Below the pieces are notes generated by a model. The model saw only the letters and a list, made by a program, of their open reading frames with translations. It did not search any database and was not told the DNA's origin. From Hyaloscypha bicolor E (Eukaryota > Ascomycota > Leotiomycetes > Helotiales > Hyaloscyphaceae), in NCBI RefSeq assembly GCF_002865645.1, contig NW_020194554.1:1468447-1532446 (forward strand): a DNA stretch of 64,000 nt, read 5' to 3'. Shown here piece after piece: positions 45,101 to 58,900 of the stretch. How positions within the stretch are numbered: the stretch's first letter is position 1; each line of letters opens with the position of its first letter. The position numbers and the translations under genes are program-made.

Positions 45101-48100
45101 CTTCTAGCTCAAGTTCTGGCGTTTTGAGCCCGAAACCATTGCCCTCTAGCTCAAGTTTTTATATCTCAAGTACGGAGCTATCGTCCTCTAGCTCAAGCTC
45201 AAGCTTTCACGTTTCAAATACCGAAGCATCGCCCTCTAGCTCAAGCTTTCACATTTCAAGCACCGAGCTATTACCCTCTAGCTCAAGCTTTCGCGTTTCA
45301 AGCACCGAAGCGTCACCCTCTAGCTCAAGTTCTCACATCTTAAGCACGGAGCCACTGCCCTCTAGTATGAGCCCGAGCTTTTACGTTTGGAGTACAGAAC
45401 CCTTATCTAGCTTAAATTCTGGCGTTTCAAGCACCGAAGCATTGCCCTCCAGCTCAAGTTCTTATATCTCAACAGAGCCACTACCCTCTAGTATAAGCCC
45501 GAGCTTTTATGTTTCGAGCACAGAGCCACCGCCTTCTAGTATAAGCCCGAGCTTTTACGTTTCGAGTACAGAACCCTCGTCCAGCTTAAGTTCTGGCGTT
45601 TTAAGCCCGAAGCCCACGTCTTCCAGCTCAAGCTTTCACGTTTCAAGCACAGAGCCACTACCCTCTAGTATAAGCCCGAGCTTTTACGTTTTGAGTACAG
45701 AACCCTCATCCAGCTTAAGTTCTGGTGTTTTAAGCCCGAAACCATTGTCTTCCAGCTCAAGCTCTCACGTTTCAAGTACAGAGCCACTCTTCTCCGGTTC
45801 CAGTTCTCACATCTCAACTACAGAGCCACTGTCCTCTAGTATAAGCCCAAGCTTTTACGTTTCAAGCACAGAGCCCTCGTCTTCCAGCTCAAGCTCTCAC
45901 ATCTCAAGCACAGAGCCACTCTCCTCCAGGTCCAGTTTTTACGTTTCAAGCCTGAAGCCATCCTCCTCTAGCTTAAGTTCTAATTCTTCGGTATTAAGCA
46001 CCGAGTTATATTCGTCGAGCTTTACCTCAAATTATTATGCATCAAGCATAGAGCTATCGTCCTTTAGCTTAACATCTGGCTCTGACGTATTGAGCGGAGA
46101 GCCCTCACTGTCCACTAGCTCGAATTCTTACGTATTAAGTACGGGGCCATCTTCAAGCTCTAGCTCATTTAGTTCGAATTGGGATTTCACGGGCTCCACC
46201 TCTTCAGTCAATTCAACTCAAGTTGTCTCTAGCAATTCAAATATGGTGTCTTTGTCGGTCTCAACCCTACAAGTACCCAACCCTCTGAGCTCAACTGGAG
46301 TTGTATTGACGTCCCAACTTATTGGCAGCTCTACAGGTCCAATAGAATCCATGTCAACATCACAGACTGTTAGTAGCTCAAGCTCGAGTGCTCTGAGCTC
46401 ACCAGGCTTTGTTTTAACCTCACAACCTGTTGTGAGCAGCTCAGATTCGAGTACTCTTAGCCCTACAGGCTTCGCTTTAACCTCACAACCTGTTGTGAGC
46501 AGCTCTAGTTCGAGTATTCACAGCTCTACAGGCTTTGCTTTAACCTCACAACCTGTTGTGAGCAGCTCAGATTCGAGTACTCTTAGCTCCACAGGCTTTG
46601 CTTTAACTTCACAACCTATTAGTAGCTATAGTTCGAGTATTTACAGCTCCACAGGCTTTGCTTCGACCTCGCAACCTGTAAGTAGCTTAGATTTGAGTAC
46701 TCTTAGCTCCACAGGCTTTGCTTCAACCTCGCAGCCTGTGAGCAACCCGAATTCGAGTACTCTCAGCTCAACGGGCTTTGCTTCAAAAGTAGCTCTCCGC
46801 AGCTTGAGTTTCCCGGTCTCGTCGAGGGCAGTCTCAAGCTCGCAGGCGTTCAGCTCAAGCTCAAGCTTATTGAGCTCAACAGGTATAATTTCAAATTCAC
46901 TACCTTCTAGCACAACGGGGCCTCCCTCAACTTTACAAGGGACCGGATATGTATCAAGACCTTCAGGCGCAGTAACAAGGGCTTTTGCTTCAAGCTCGAT
47001 AGGAGGAGTCCCAGAGTCAGGTTCAGGGGTAGGCTCAAGCTCCAGCTTAAGCTCACTAAGCTCAATACAGCTAATTCCGACTACCCTACTTGGTGGCTCA
47101 ATGGGGGCTTCTTCAAGTTCACAGGTGACAAGCCGAAGCTCAAGCTCATTGGGCTTAATAGGCCCCGCCTGGAGTTCCTCAGTCTCCGCCGGAGCAGTTT
47201 CAAGCTCAAACTCACCGAGCTCAGAAGGGTTGATTTCAAAATCCCTACTTGATGGCCCATCGGAGTCTCCTCTGACTTCACAATGGCCCGGAGATACGTC
47301 AAGCTCAATGAGCATGTTAACCGATGTGGTTTCGAGATCACCGGGGATTCGCTCAAGCTCAAGCTCAAGCCTACCGGGCTCAATATATGGAGGCTCAGGC
47401 TCAAGCTCGCTGGGCTCAACTTTTTGGGCTTCGTCTTTGTTAGGTTCGACCGGAATTGCCTCCAGCAGCTTCGGCTCAGTACCCTCATCCTTGTCAATCC
47501 CACAAGTTACTAGTTTATCAATGGGGTCTTCTCCTTCATCTAGTAGCTCTAACTCATTACTCCCGTCCGTAACAAGTTTACAAACAGGTAGTTTGTCAAG
47601 ATCAACCAGTGCTGGGGCAATATCTACGATATCTAGTCAATCACCGCAATCATCAGCGCCTGTTATTATGCACCAAGTAAGCACGCCATTCGGTATCTAC
47701 GCCGAGATAGGCTGCTACATTGACTTGACTGGAGATGGATATCCTCTCATAAACGCTTCTTCTGCCAATGTTACGACGGTTCCCCAATGTGTCGAAGTTT
47801 GTGACTCCAGCATTAATGGGACCTATTTCTATGCCGGAGTGGAAGGAACGGCATGCTACTGCGCGAATGCAATCGACTCGGATGCAGTGAATGACACTTC
47901 GGCTTGTAATCAGCCTTGCCAGGGTGACCCAGCTCATATCTGTGGAGGAAGTGGGACTGGGCTTCGACGGAGAGAAGGAGGGGGTGGGATCGTGGTATAC
48001 GAAGTAAACCTCTATTTCTATTTCAAAGAATTGTAAACTAATCACTTCTTTAGCTTTTCCCAACGTCCAACTCGAGTTCAACGGCAATTGCTTCCCACAG

Positions 48101-51100
48101 TTCTACATCAAGTTTCTTGGTTTCTTCAACTTTGACAAAATCAAATGCTGGCAGCTCAACATCTCAGCTCCCGTCAAGTTCGAATGTGGCAAGCTTCTCA
48201 GGAGCAGCCGCATCAACGAGGTCTTTGTTATCTGGTGTAGTAATAAGCCCTAGCGTCTCAAGCTCATTGCCATCTTCCAGCTCCTCAGCCAATGCTACAT
48301 CAACACTCTCTACATTATCTAGTCTTGTAACGAGCCCATTGATGTCCAGTGCATTTGTTTCCACCAATATCAGTCCAGGAATATCTTCAGTTGGACAGCA
48401 GTCGAGCAACGCTTCCGTTGGACCCTTAACTCTAGAAACCTCAATGTACTCGAGCTTCTCTTCGTCGGAGCCATCAGCCGCTGTCAGCTCGAGTGGCAGC
48501 GGTGTAACTACCAGCACAGCACAAAGCTTAAATCCTTCTCTATCTCAGGCTTTAAGTGTTGCCAGTTCAAGTGGCAGCACTTCCACTGTCGGCATATCAC
48601 AAGGCTCAAACCCTTCATTATCTCAGGCATTTGCTGCAGAGAGCTCAAGTGGCAGTTCATCTATTATCGGCAAATTACAAAGCTCAAGCTTGAGCGCATC
48701 TTCACTTCAAGCTGTCAGTGCCGCCAGTTCAAGTGGCAGTACTGTTGGGGCAATGCATGGCTCAAGCGACTCTTCTCAGCCGTCAGCCGAGCCCAGCGTG
48801 AGCAGCTTCAGATCCAGCATTGGCACAGTAGTACAGAGTTCCAGCCTATCTCTATCTCAGACACTGGGTGCTTTCAGCTCAAACAGTGCGGGTTCCGGCG
48901 TTGGGACGGAGATTCAAAGTTCAAGTTCTGCAACACCTCAGCAGTCTGTTCCTGTTAGTTCGAGTAGCAGAGTATCAGGACAACGGTCAAGCTCATATTA
49001 CTCGTCTGTTGAACTTTCAGGCTTCGCTGCTGCCTCAAATTTGTCCTCCTCTGCCTTCTCACAAGCGGCAAGTTCGACAACTCCTGGCCAGTCCAGTGTG
49101 TCTCACTCGACAAACCCTTCAACTTCTGTGGTCCTCAGCCTCTCAACCACTTCGTCTTTCATAGGCTCAACCAGTAACTCTATCCTCCCTCCCCGAGGCT
49201 TGAGTACATCTGTGTCGGGTAGTGTCGGGTTTGGTTCTTTCGCCCAAGCATCTTCGGGCTCTGTGAGTTCTACTAGCTCGGCTGGCGCTCTGGGTCCCGC
49301 TTCATCCTCAGTTTCAGAGTCAAGTACTCCAATAATAGATTCAATCAATGGAGGAGGAGCCTCAAGCTCATTAGGTCTATCATTATCTGCGATATCATCA
49401 GAGCAAACTATCAATTCTAACGATATCGCCGGGACCTCGGGTCCATCAGGACTAGCCGGTCTCCCACTATCATCCATCCAGCCAGGTAGCCCAGGCAACA
49501 CATCAACCTCGTCTAGCCAAGCAGGTGCTGCACAAACATCGAGCGAAATCGGAAGCTCTAGCAATGAAGCGGCCTCTTCTATCCAAGCTGTTAATTCAAG
49601 GCAATTCAGCACAACGGGTGCATCAGTCTACACATTCATATCGTCCAGTCAACACGATACCGCACAATCATCTAGTCAAAGAGTGCGCTCTGGGAACGCA
49701 GGCTCATCCAGCCAAGCGAACGGTGCACAATCGACCACAACTTTATTATCTAGTCATCCAGTGACCTCGAACTTTGTAGCCGTATCGCCCAGTGCGACTG
49801 GTTTGGCATACCCGCCAAGTCCAATTTCATCCAGCCTCCCTCACCCTGAGAGCAGTATGGTATCGTACAGCATACTGGGCGCACCGCCGTCCGGTGAACC
49901 TCTGAGCCCAAGCAATGCAGAAGCGTCGTCTAGCCAAGGAGGCATCGTCACATCGAATTCAATATCATCTACCAAAATAGGCGGAGGCCCAGGCAATATA
50001 ATTGTATCGTCCAGCCAAGTTGGGGCCTCTCAAATCTCATCTCAAGCATCACCTAGTCAACTACAAAGCTCTAGCTATCTCCCTGCTTCCTCTGGCCAAA
50101 CCCAAAGCTCCAGCAATTTTCCAACTTCGTCTGGTCAAGCATTTCCATTCTCGTCCACGGTGGTATCGCATACCCAAGTAGGTGGGGCCTCATCGACTGC
50201 CGAATTGTCTAGCCAAGTTGGTGTTCCAAGTATCTCTCTAGCATGGTCTGGCGTATTAAGTGCGACTACGGGACTGTCAAGCTATATTGAGAGCTCTAAT
50301 AAAGTTCTAACATTATCCAACCAAGCGGGTGCAGGATCCTCAACTCGATTCACGCCTTCTTCAAGTATTCCAGCTACAGCAAGCCCAACGGCTGCTTTGT
50401 CAACTGGGGGATTGAGCGCTGTACTGTCATCAACCCCAGTATTACCAAATCAAGCCATAAGTTCTAGCAACATAGCCGTGATTTCCAGTTCATCAACATC
50501 ATTCGATCAACCGTCAACCCCTCTATCATCGCTTTTGACTTCCTCTATGGTTTCTGGCAACATGGCTGCTGCAACATTCTCTCAATCCTCCGCCAATGTG
50601 CCAGGCACAATATCTTCTATTAGAGCAAGTTCAAGAGCAAGTTCAAATGCCCAAGTTCAATCCACATCGCCAAACTCAGCCAGCTCCAGAGACGTATCTA
50701 GTGCTGTGTCTTCTACTAGAATATATCACAGTGCACAAGATCAATCATCAAGTTTTGGACGTTCAGTCATTTCAGCAGGCAATTCCGCTGTATTTCCACC
50801 ATCCACCGCCGGCCCAGGCTCAATTACACAGGTTTCTTCGTCGACACTTGAAAGTTCATTCGGTCCAGCAGGCATTTCCAGTCTTATCCCGCTGTCGACA
50901 GCTGCAGCACATGCGCAATCATCGGCCCACGGAAATCCAGACGCATCGAAGACCCTACCCGGCACATTGCCATTATCTATGGATGTTCTAAGTTCGAACA
51001 TTCAAGTCCAGACGACATCGGTTGGAAGCCAAACAGGTTCAACGAGCCTGCCAGTTTCATTGTCATCCTCAAACCCAAATATTGTATCGAGCGTGCCGCA

Positions 51101-51827
51101 AAGCTCCAACATCGCCAACACAGTAGCAACGACCAATGTTACCCCAAGAAGTAGTAGTACATCCAACGCGGCTACCATCATCTTGCAAGTCGTGCCCGTA
51201 TCTACCCCCGCCCATGGAAGGAAACACCATCACCATACTCATCATCGCACACTGTACCTGGGCGCACTCTCAGCCTTCGCGAGAGCCAACTGCTCCCAAG
51301 CTCTCCCCTTCACGCTCTCAAATGGCGAACTTACTGGTTTAAACGGAGATTATTTCTCCGCTGACCCAAGCACAACTTGGGAGCCTTTCCGGACGTACCC
51401 CACGAAAGACAGTATCATCACCACCTTCGGGCTCTTCCCAAACGGCACGCTATATTGGACATACCCCTCCTTTACAGGCAATTACACGCTGTTCTGCCAG
51501 ACCATGTCCGGAGAAATTTATGTTCTGTTTGCTGGGCCGATGGACCTTCCAGACCGAACTTATCCAAATTATCTGCTAGATTGTAGTCCTGTGATGCTTT
51601 CAGCTATCACTCGTAAGTTACCCTTTCCCCATCTCTCTCCATTGTACTAACTCCTTTTTGTAGCATCAGAGTGTCCCATCAGCTCAGCTACCACAGTCAT
51701 GGCCTCTCACATATGCACTACATCCCCCTCGGCATATCAGTTCTCGACCTCAATCATCGGGCAAGCCTGCGTACTAACGACCCTAACTTGGAATGCTTGT
51801 TGTACACCAGTTCCCACTGGGCCTTAG
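42137..51827 (+). CDS. Giant WSC-domain serine-rich surface protein, 11 exons, about 3,025 aa
   Basis: Exons 42137-43035, 43085-43183, 43254-43691, 43737-43987, 44072-44170, 44235-44333, 44396-44494, 44564-44749, 44819-48003, 48054-51612 and 51664-51827 sum to 9,078 nt in one frame. A signal peptide (about residues 1-26, LGSCVLALWVFATLAHC) precedes two or three WSC-like cysteine domains (about 55-535; FVGCMDLG.., YLACFMMS.., YLGCYSAG..). A Ser-rich region follows, then a canonical eight-cysteine WSC domain (about 1679-1785, 47683-47985), a second very long Ser-rich region, and a C-terminal cysteine-containing domain (about 2857-3025; NCSQALPFTLSNGELTG). WSC domains bind carbohydrate, and yeast WSC proteins are cell-wall stress sensors. 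No transmembrane or GPI tail is visible at the C-terminus, so the protein is probably secreted or wall-bound. It lies beside other surface-protein genes. Confidence 0.8.
43988..44818 (+). repeat. Tandemly duplicated exon-intron units in the WSC gene
   Basis: Exons 5, 6 and 7 are each exactly 99 nt and, like exon 8 (186 nt), begin and end in phase 1. They encode Ser-rich segments ending TCA A just before the next GTAA. The introns between them (44171-44234, 44334-44395, 44495-44563, 44750-44818) are relatives. The last two differ by only a few bases over 69 bp, and the tail ACTAAGTAAATTTACTAACT recurs in introns 4 and 5. This points to successive duplication of whole exon-plus-intron units. 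Confidence 0.85.
44990..45990 (+). repeat. Coding minisatellite, Ser-rich repeats of exon 9
   Basis: Degenerate units of about 10-35 residues such as SSSSFHVSSTEASPS, SSTEPLPSSISPSFYV and SSLSSGVLSPKP recur many times with matching DNA (for example AGTATAAGCCCGAGCTTTTA several times). Copy number is likely to vary between strains. Confidence 0.8.
46390..46785 (+). repeat. Coding minisatellite, STGFALTSQPV repeats
   Basis: A unit of about 19-20 residues containing STGFALTSQPVVSS or STGFASTSQPVS is repeated about seven times in exon 9. Close DNA identity between units (CAGGCTTTGCTTTAACCTCA recurs) suggests recent expansion. Confidence 0.85.
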
Positions 51828-53123
51828 TACCCCCATAATTTTGAGAGTGGAGAGAATATGCTCAGTGAGGGGTGAGCAGAATCGAGGGAAATGCATACCA
51901 CAGTCTCATAATGAGTCAAAATCCCATATTTGTTTTCTGGCGGAAGAATTTGTTCAGCGAGAGAGAAATGGCTGTATTTCAGGTCGCATGTGTCGGTAGT
52001 TTTAGACTGGTATTCGTTCATCCAATGGGTTTTCCAGATTGTTCGATGTAAAGCGAACCCCCTCCCCCTCCCCCCCCGGCCTGGGAGTCGATTGGGCGCC
52101 AGACTAGCCACTAACCCAAAGTAGAGGCGCTCGGATAAGAACACCAAAAATCTGGCTATTTCTTTAATTTAATTCTTGCTTTATTTCCTTATAGCACTAA
52201 TTAAGAGTTATTTAAATATAAACTTTTTATAAACTTTGAATTAGTAATAGCTCTTTTAATTAAAGAAAATAAAAATTTCTTATTTTATAATTATAAAATA
52301 TATAATAGCAAGGTAATATACAAGTAATTAAAGTAAATAAGCTATAAAGTAATTTTAATAAGAGACTAATTAATATTATAACGGCGCTGGCTGGGGCCAA
52401 AGGGGGGTAGCTATTATATGACTAGTTTCACCTAGCTAGCCGGTATTTCAGTAGTTTTAGCTAGTACTTCCCTCTCTTTATTCCCTCCTTCTTCCCTCTC
52501 TCTCTCCTTTTTCTCTTTAGCTTAATATTTTCAATATATGAGATTCTAGGATCTTTGAGCCCTGGCTATTACCTTAATCCCGCTATTACAAATATTTCTT
52601 TTTAAAGCTATATATATTTCCTTATATATTTTCTAATATTTAGCTAAGTATATAAAGCCCTTTATTTAATTAGAAAACAAATTTTTAATATAAGTATTAC
52701 TTAAAATAAGAAACCAAATTTATTATATTTAATATTTATTTATATTTTATTATATATATTATTATATTAACTTTTTCTCTAAGGTTTTATTTTTAAAAAG
52801 GCTTTAGTAAATTACAAATAACTTTATATATACTTCTTAAAACTTTTATAACTATTAATCTTAATTCAAGAATTCTTTATTTATATTTTTATATTTTTAT
52901 ATTATATAATTACTTAATAAATACATATAATATAGCTATATTACTAGAGGAATATATATGAATTATATAATAGCAAGAATAAAGTAATAAAATAAAGTAT
53001 TAAGATCTAAGATTCTAATATCTTAAGAATCTAAATCTATAAAGAGAAGTGAGGCGTAGTAGTAGATAAGTAGATAAGGCCAAGACTACTGAAACGCTGA
53101 GCTTGATTTGAATCTTAGTATAA
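51828..53123. other. Transition from gene space into AT-rich DNA
   Basis: The first 300 bp have normal composition. The sequence then becomes AT-rich at about 52145. A short island (52380-52570; CGGCGCTGGCTGGGGCC, then CCTCTC-rich runs) of normal GC is embedded in it and looks like an undamaged fragment of a repeat. No gene is seen. Confidence 0.45.
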
Positions 53124-53416
53124 TGTATATAGGGTCGCACGTGACTTAAGGGCATGTAACGAACCTCGGATATTGCGGGTATTAATTAGGGAGATTAGAG
53201 GCCCTCCGACTTTATAACTAATTACTATTTATATTATAAGTATTAGGCTTATAAATTACTAATTATATATATATTATCGGGGCCTCCTATTCAGAGAGGG
53301 CTTCCCTGGATCTTATAAGAGAGACAGAGATTAGTTCTATACTAAATTTAATATTATAATTTCATAACTTACTAATTTATTCTATTATCTTATTACCTAC
53401 TAATAAATACCTTATA
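53124..53416 (+). repeat. Gypsy LTR, copy 1
   Basis: About 293 bp starting TGTATATAGGGTCGCACGTG. It matches the reverse complement of 59667-59959. The first 60 bases keep G and C where the other copy has A and T. Tips are approximate. Confidence 0.8.
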
Positions 53417-55599
53417 AGCTAATTTTTTTATTCTTAAAAAAAGTAGTTTAATAAGTAATTATATCTCGAAATCTATAAAATATATAATTTCTTACTAAAG
53501 CTATTTCTATAGAGAAAGTCGACTAGATTAATCCCAATACAGGTAATAGTAAAGGCTTATCTAATACTTTTAATAGGGCCCCTTAAGAGCCTCCGAGAGC
53601 TAGTAATAATAACGGAAATAATTCTAGTAATAATTAAGATACCGAGATTAATATCCGAATTACTATTACCTAAGCTATAAAATAGGGCTTATATACTAAA
53701 GTTAAAGTACTTTAATAAAAGCAAGAATTAGTAAATATAATTAACTAATATATCTTATAGTTAGAATAATATAAAAGTACTTTTAGGGATATCTTATAGT
53801 TTACTATATTTTATAGAAACTTTATTTATAAGTCTATTCTATCTTTCTTAATAATTTCTATTAGGGAATTTCCTAAAATAGGATTAGAACCTATTTTCTT
53901 TTCTAATATAATAAGCTTTAAAAATAATCTTAATACTATTTATTAGAAGCTATTATATAATATCCTAAAGATATATTTGAACTAAAAGAAGCTTTTTAAG
54001 ATTTAAATATCTAACTTATATTATAGAAAGTTTCTTAAGAAATAAAAAATATTTATATCTTTTTAGAAAATAGTCTTTAGAACCTAATCTTAGACTTATA
54101 ATAAATACTTTTCTAGAATTAATTTTATTATAAGTGCTTTTAGGAATAAATCTTATAATACTTGAGAAACTATAATAAAATAAAGCCTATTATTATATAA
54201 GATCTATTAGAAGTAATTTAAGGCCTATTTAGCTAATATACTTCAAGTATCTTAAATCTATTAATAAGATATCTTTAAGAAACTCTAAGATCTTTATTAG
54301 AAAAATAATAAAATAATTACTAAATTATATACTTAAATAATTAGTCTCGAAATTAACTAGAACCTATATCCTAAGAGAAACCAAATCCGAATTCTTAATA
54401 CTACTTTATCTAATTATAAGACTTATTAGATACTTATATTTATTTTTTTAGGAAATAAAGTAATATCTATTTCTAAATAGCTTAAGAAAGCTCAGAAAAT
54501 AAAATATATTACTTATTTTAAATTAAAAAAAGTAAAGATAGAGAAATTTAGTAAAAGTAATTCTGCCTCTAAAGACCCTAATTTAGCAAATTCTAATTTA
54601 TAAGGCTATTAAAAAAAGAAGAATAAGTTCCGAAAATTATATAAGAAATCTTTAGGTAATATTTTAGCTTTTTTAAGACTTTAATAAAATACTAGTTCTA
54701 TTTCAGGTATAATTTATTAGATTTATAAATAGAAAGAATATTTCTTAGGAAGTATAAAATATTTCAAGTATATTAAATAGGCTTAGTAAAACCCTAATAA
54801 GGCCAAAACTATAAAAAAGTTAAGGTATTTATAAAAGCAGATTAATACTATAGCTATAAAGAAGTACTTTAGAAAAGATTTCCCTAAGAAATAGGGAAAA
54901 GAAAAGACTAAATCTTAAATATTAATAATTTTAGCTATAATAAAAAAGATATATTATTTTATATAACTATTTAAGTAAGATTAATATAGCCAGAAATAGA
55001 TATTTTAGAGATATATAATAAACTTAATAATACTGAATTAGATTATAACTTTCTTAATAATAATTAGGCTTAAAACTAGAGCTTTATTACTTTAGCTAAA
55101 TATAATTAAGAATTTATAACCTTTTATAGAAATTAATTTAAGATCTATTAAGCCTATAATCTTAAGCTATTTATTATAAATAATTATAATAAGATATATT
55201 TTTTAAGCTCCGGTTTTATAAATATAAGAATATTAGTTTTTATAGCTTTATTTTTAGTATAGAATTTTATAAAGTAATTTTTATATAATATATAGACTAT
55301 ATTAAGAAATCATAGATATATATATCTATATAGCCTAATAATATTAAGATCCTAATACTAAAAGAATTTAGTAAGGAGCTTAACTAGTACCCTAAGCTAG
55401 TATTTCAAGTCTTATTTTTAATTAAAGGCAAAAATAACTATCCTAAATAATAAACTTTATATATTTATAATAATTACTAGGTCTTTATTTTATTATATAG
55501 TTCTAGTAATACTAAATAGGAGTTTTTAATATAGTAAATTAATATTCTCTAGAAAGAAGCCTTAGAAATATCTATTTATTTCCGGAATAATAAATATAA

Positions 55600-58500
55600 A
55601 GACTTCTTAGAGGTTTTTAATTCTAATAAAGCTTTAGAACTTCCTAATCTTAATAATATTAAATATTCTATTAATATAAATAGTATAGTTCCATATAGGC
55701 CTTTATATAATTTATTAAAGACCTAACTAGAAGTATTATATTTATATTTATAAGATATACTTTATAAATATTAGATAAGGCCTAATAAAAGCCTAGTAAA
55801 AATACTTATTCTTTTTATTTCTAAGAAAAATAAAGAATTATATTTTTATATTAATTATTATAGACTTAACTAAGTTATAATTAAGAATTAGTATTCGCTT
55901 TCTCTTATTAATAAGACCCTTAACTAGCTCTAAAAAGCTAAGATTTTTATAAAGCTAAATTTTAAGAATATATATTATTAAATAAGAATTTATAAAGAAT
56001 ATAAATAGAAAACGACTTTTAGGACCTATTATAGCTATTTTAAATATCTTATAATATTTTTTGGGCTAGCTAATATATTAGCTATATTTTAAATATATAT
56101 TAATATTATATTTATAAGGCTTCTAGATTATTTTATAATTATTTATTTAAATAATATTCTTATTTATTCCTGAAATAAGAATAAATACTATAATTATATT
56201 TACTAGGTATTTACTAGACTATATAAAAATAACCTATTTTATAAATTTAGTAAATACAAGTTTAATATTAAGGAAATCGAATTTTTAGGCTTTCTTATTA
56301 GAATAAAAAATATTTATATAAATCCTAAATAGGTCTATAGTATTATTAAATAATTAAAACTAGAATTATTTTATAATATTTAAATATTTCTTAGATTTAC
56401 TAATTTCTATTATAGGTTTATTTACTATTACTTTTAGGTAATTATAGGCTTAATAGACCTTTTAAAAGAAATAAAAAAGGGCCGGAAATCCGGTCTCTTT
56501 ATATAAATAAATAAAGTAGCTAAAAGCTTTAAGATTTTAAAAAAAGCTTTTATTATAATACTTATTCTAATTTATTTTAATCTTTCTAAAAAGATTTATA
56601 TTAAAACTAATATATTAAAATTTGTAATTACTAGTACTATTTTATAATAAGTTAATTCTAGTAATAGTCCAAAAAAATACTAATATCTAGTAATATTCTA
56701 GTTCTAGAAACTTTCCGGAGCTAAATATAATTATAGTATTTATAATAGAAAGCTACTTATAATTATTAAAGCCTTTAAATATTAGTACTATTATCTTAAA
56801 AAGTCTAGGTTTATAATTAAGGTTATTATAAATTATAATAATCTCTAATACTTTATAGAAATAAAGTATTTAGAAAACTATAAAATATATTAGGTAATAT
56901 ATCTTATAATATATAATTTTAATATTATTTATTATAAAGATACTTTAAATCTAGTAAATAAATCTAGTAAAAGACCTAATTATAAAAAAGGTTTTATTAA
57001 TATAACTTGGCTTCTAATCTTTTAAAATAAGCTAAAAGAAGCTTTTATAATTATAATTTAGAGGTTCTTATAAATATCTAAAAAGTTTCTTTTTTAAAAT
57101 AAGTATTATTTAATACTTATTATATTTATAATAGCTAAGAAGAAATATTTATTATAAAATAAATAAATAAATAATCTTATAAATTCCTTAATTATAGAAT
57201 TAGTTAAGAAATAAGATATAGGAAAATGCCTTAAAGGCTTTACTACTATAATTAAGATAATAGGAATATTTATAACTATATTATTTAATAGAACTAAAAA
57301 CTTCTTAATTTCTCAAGTTTTTGAATTAGATAGTTATAAATACCTAATTCCTTATATATAAATATATACGGCTACTAAAAGAGCTATAATACTAGCTTCT
57401 TTATCTAAATTTCTTTTAAATATTATTTAGATAACTTAGAGAAATAATTCTTAATATTAGAATATTATAAAATAGAGGTTTAATAAGAAAAATACTAAGG
57501 GAAAAGAAATCTAAAAAAATAATTCGGGCCTATTTAGGTACTATTTAAGAATTATTATACTTAATAATCCTACTTTATATTAAGAAATTATAAAGCTTTA
57601 TTATAATAATCTAATAGCTAAATACTATAAAATAGAAAAGACTTTTAAGCTCTTTAAAAGATTCTAGTATTAGAAAAATATAGAAAGAAATATTTATAAT
57701 TATTATTAAGAATATAATATTTACTAGAGAGTTAAGGTAAAGAGGTATTTATTATATAGTCTATTTAGTAATTTACTATAGTTTAAGAAACCCTAAAATA
57801 AAATCTCTATAAATTTTATTATAGGTTTACTATTATATAAAAACCTAATAAGAAATCCCGATTTTAATATAATTCTTATAATTATTAATTAGTATTCTAA
57901 AATAGTAAGATATATTATATATTATAAAACTATTAATTTTCTAGAGCTTACTAAGATTATATAGGAATATATTTTCTTAATCTTTAGCTCTTTTAATAGA
58001 ATTATTTCTAATTAAAAAATAGTATTTACTAGCTAGTTCTAATTTATTTTTTATTTAATATATAAATAATATTTAAGTATAGCTTATTATTCTTAAATAA
58101 ATAATTAGATAAAAAAATAAAACTAGGCCCTAAAATATTATCTAAAATATTATTATAATATTTAAAAAAAAAAAACTAGTTTAAAAAGTTATTTTTTATA
58201 AAATTTATATATAATAATTTAAAATATTAGGTTTTATAAAATATATTTTTCTATATATATTATAAATATTACTTTTAATTTTTATAAAATCCTAAAAATA
58301 GAATTATAAAAAAAATACTAATTATATATAAGAAATTAGAAATTCTTAAAATAAAATAAAGAAAGCTTAAGAATTTATAATATTATATATAAAATAATTA
58401 GAAAACTTATTATAATAAATACTAATTAGCTAAATATTATTCTAAAAAAACCTAAATAATATTATTAATAAGAAATATTAAACTTAAAATAAAAAAGCTT

Positions 58501-58900
58501 AAGCTAAAATTTATAGATTTATTTAGGATTCTTAAATATATTAGTAATTTAGTATATAAGTTAGAATTATTAAATATATATAATTATTTATTTTTATTTT
58601 TTTATATATATTTTTTTAAAAAATATATAATAATAAAAAATTAGAAGCTATATTTATATTTTTCTAAAGAACTTCTAGAATTAGTAAATAATAATAAAGA
58701 ATAAGAATAGAAAATAGAAATTATTATTAATTACTAATAAGATAATAAAAATAAGAAGTAATAGTATTTAATTAAATAAAAAGCCTAGTCTAAAAATTAT
58801 AATATCTAGTTATTTACTTTCCCTAATCTTAAAAATTCTAAGAAATTTCTGAAATTATATAACTAAAATTATAATTTAAAATCCGAAATTATTTTTTAAT
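55600..58900 (+). pseudogene. Gypsy pol remnant (RT, RNase H, integrase, chromodomain)
   Basis: One plus-strand frame gives the order RT (to about 56450), RNase-H-like segment (about 56580-56900), integrase (about 57150-58150) and the family's C-terminal region (KLKLKFIDLFRIL.. at about 58495). Nearly every Gln codon of the ancestor is now a stop. The catalytic YLDD reads YLNN, as expected from G-to-A changes. Confidence 0.8.

Noticed and set aside
46641..47315. Long minus-strand frame (224 aa) opposite the WSC gene
   Set aside because: It is the mirror of Ser-rich codons (reads as E/L-rich); no family resemblance and no splice or promoter support. The same applies to 49103-49612 and 48164-48517.
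42137..51827. Splitting the WSC locus into three genes at the large open frames (44821-48036 and 48117-51650)
   Set aside because: Consensus introns connect all parts in one frame, and the inner frames do not start with credible start codons or signal peptides.
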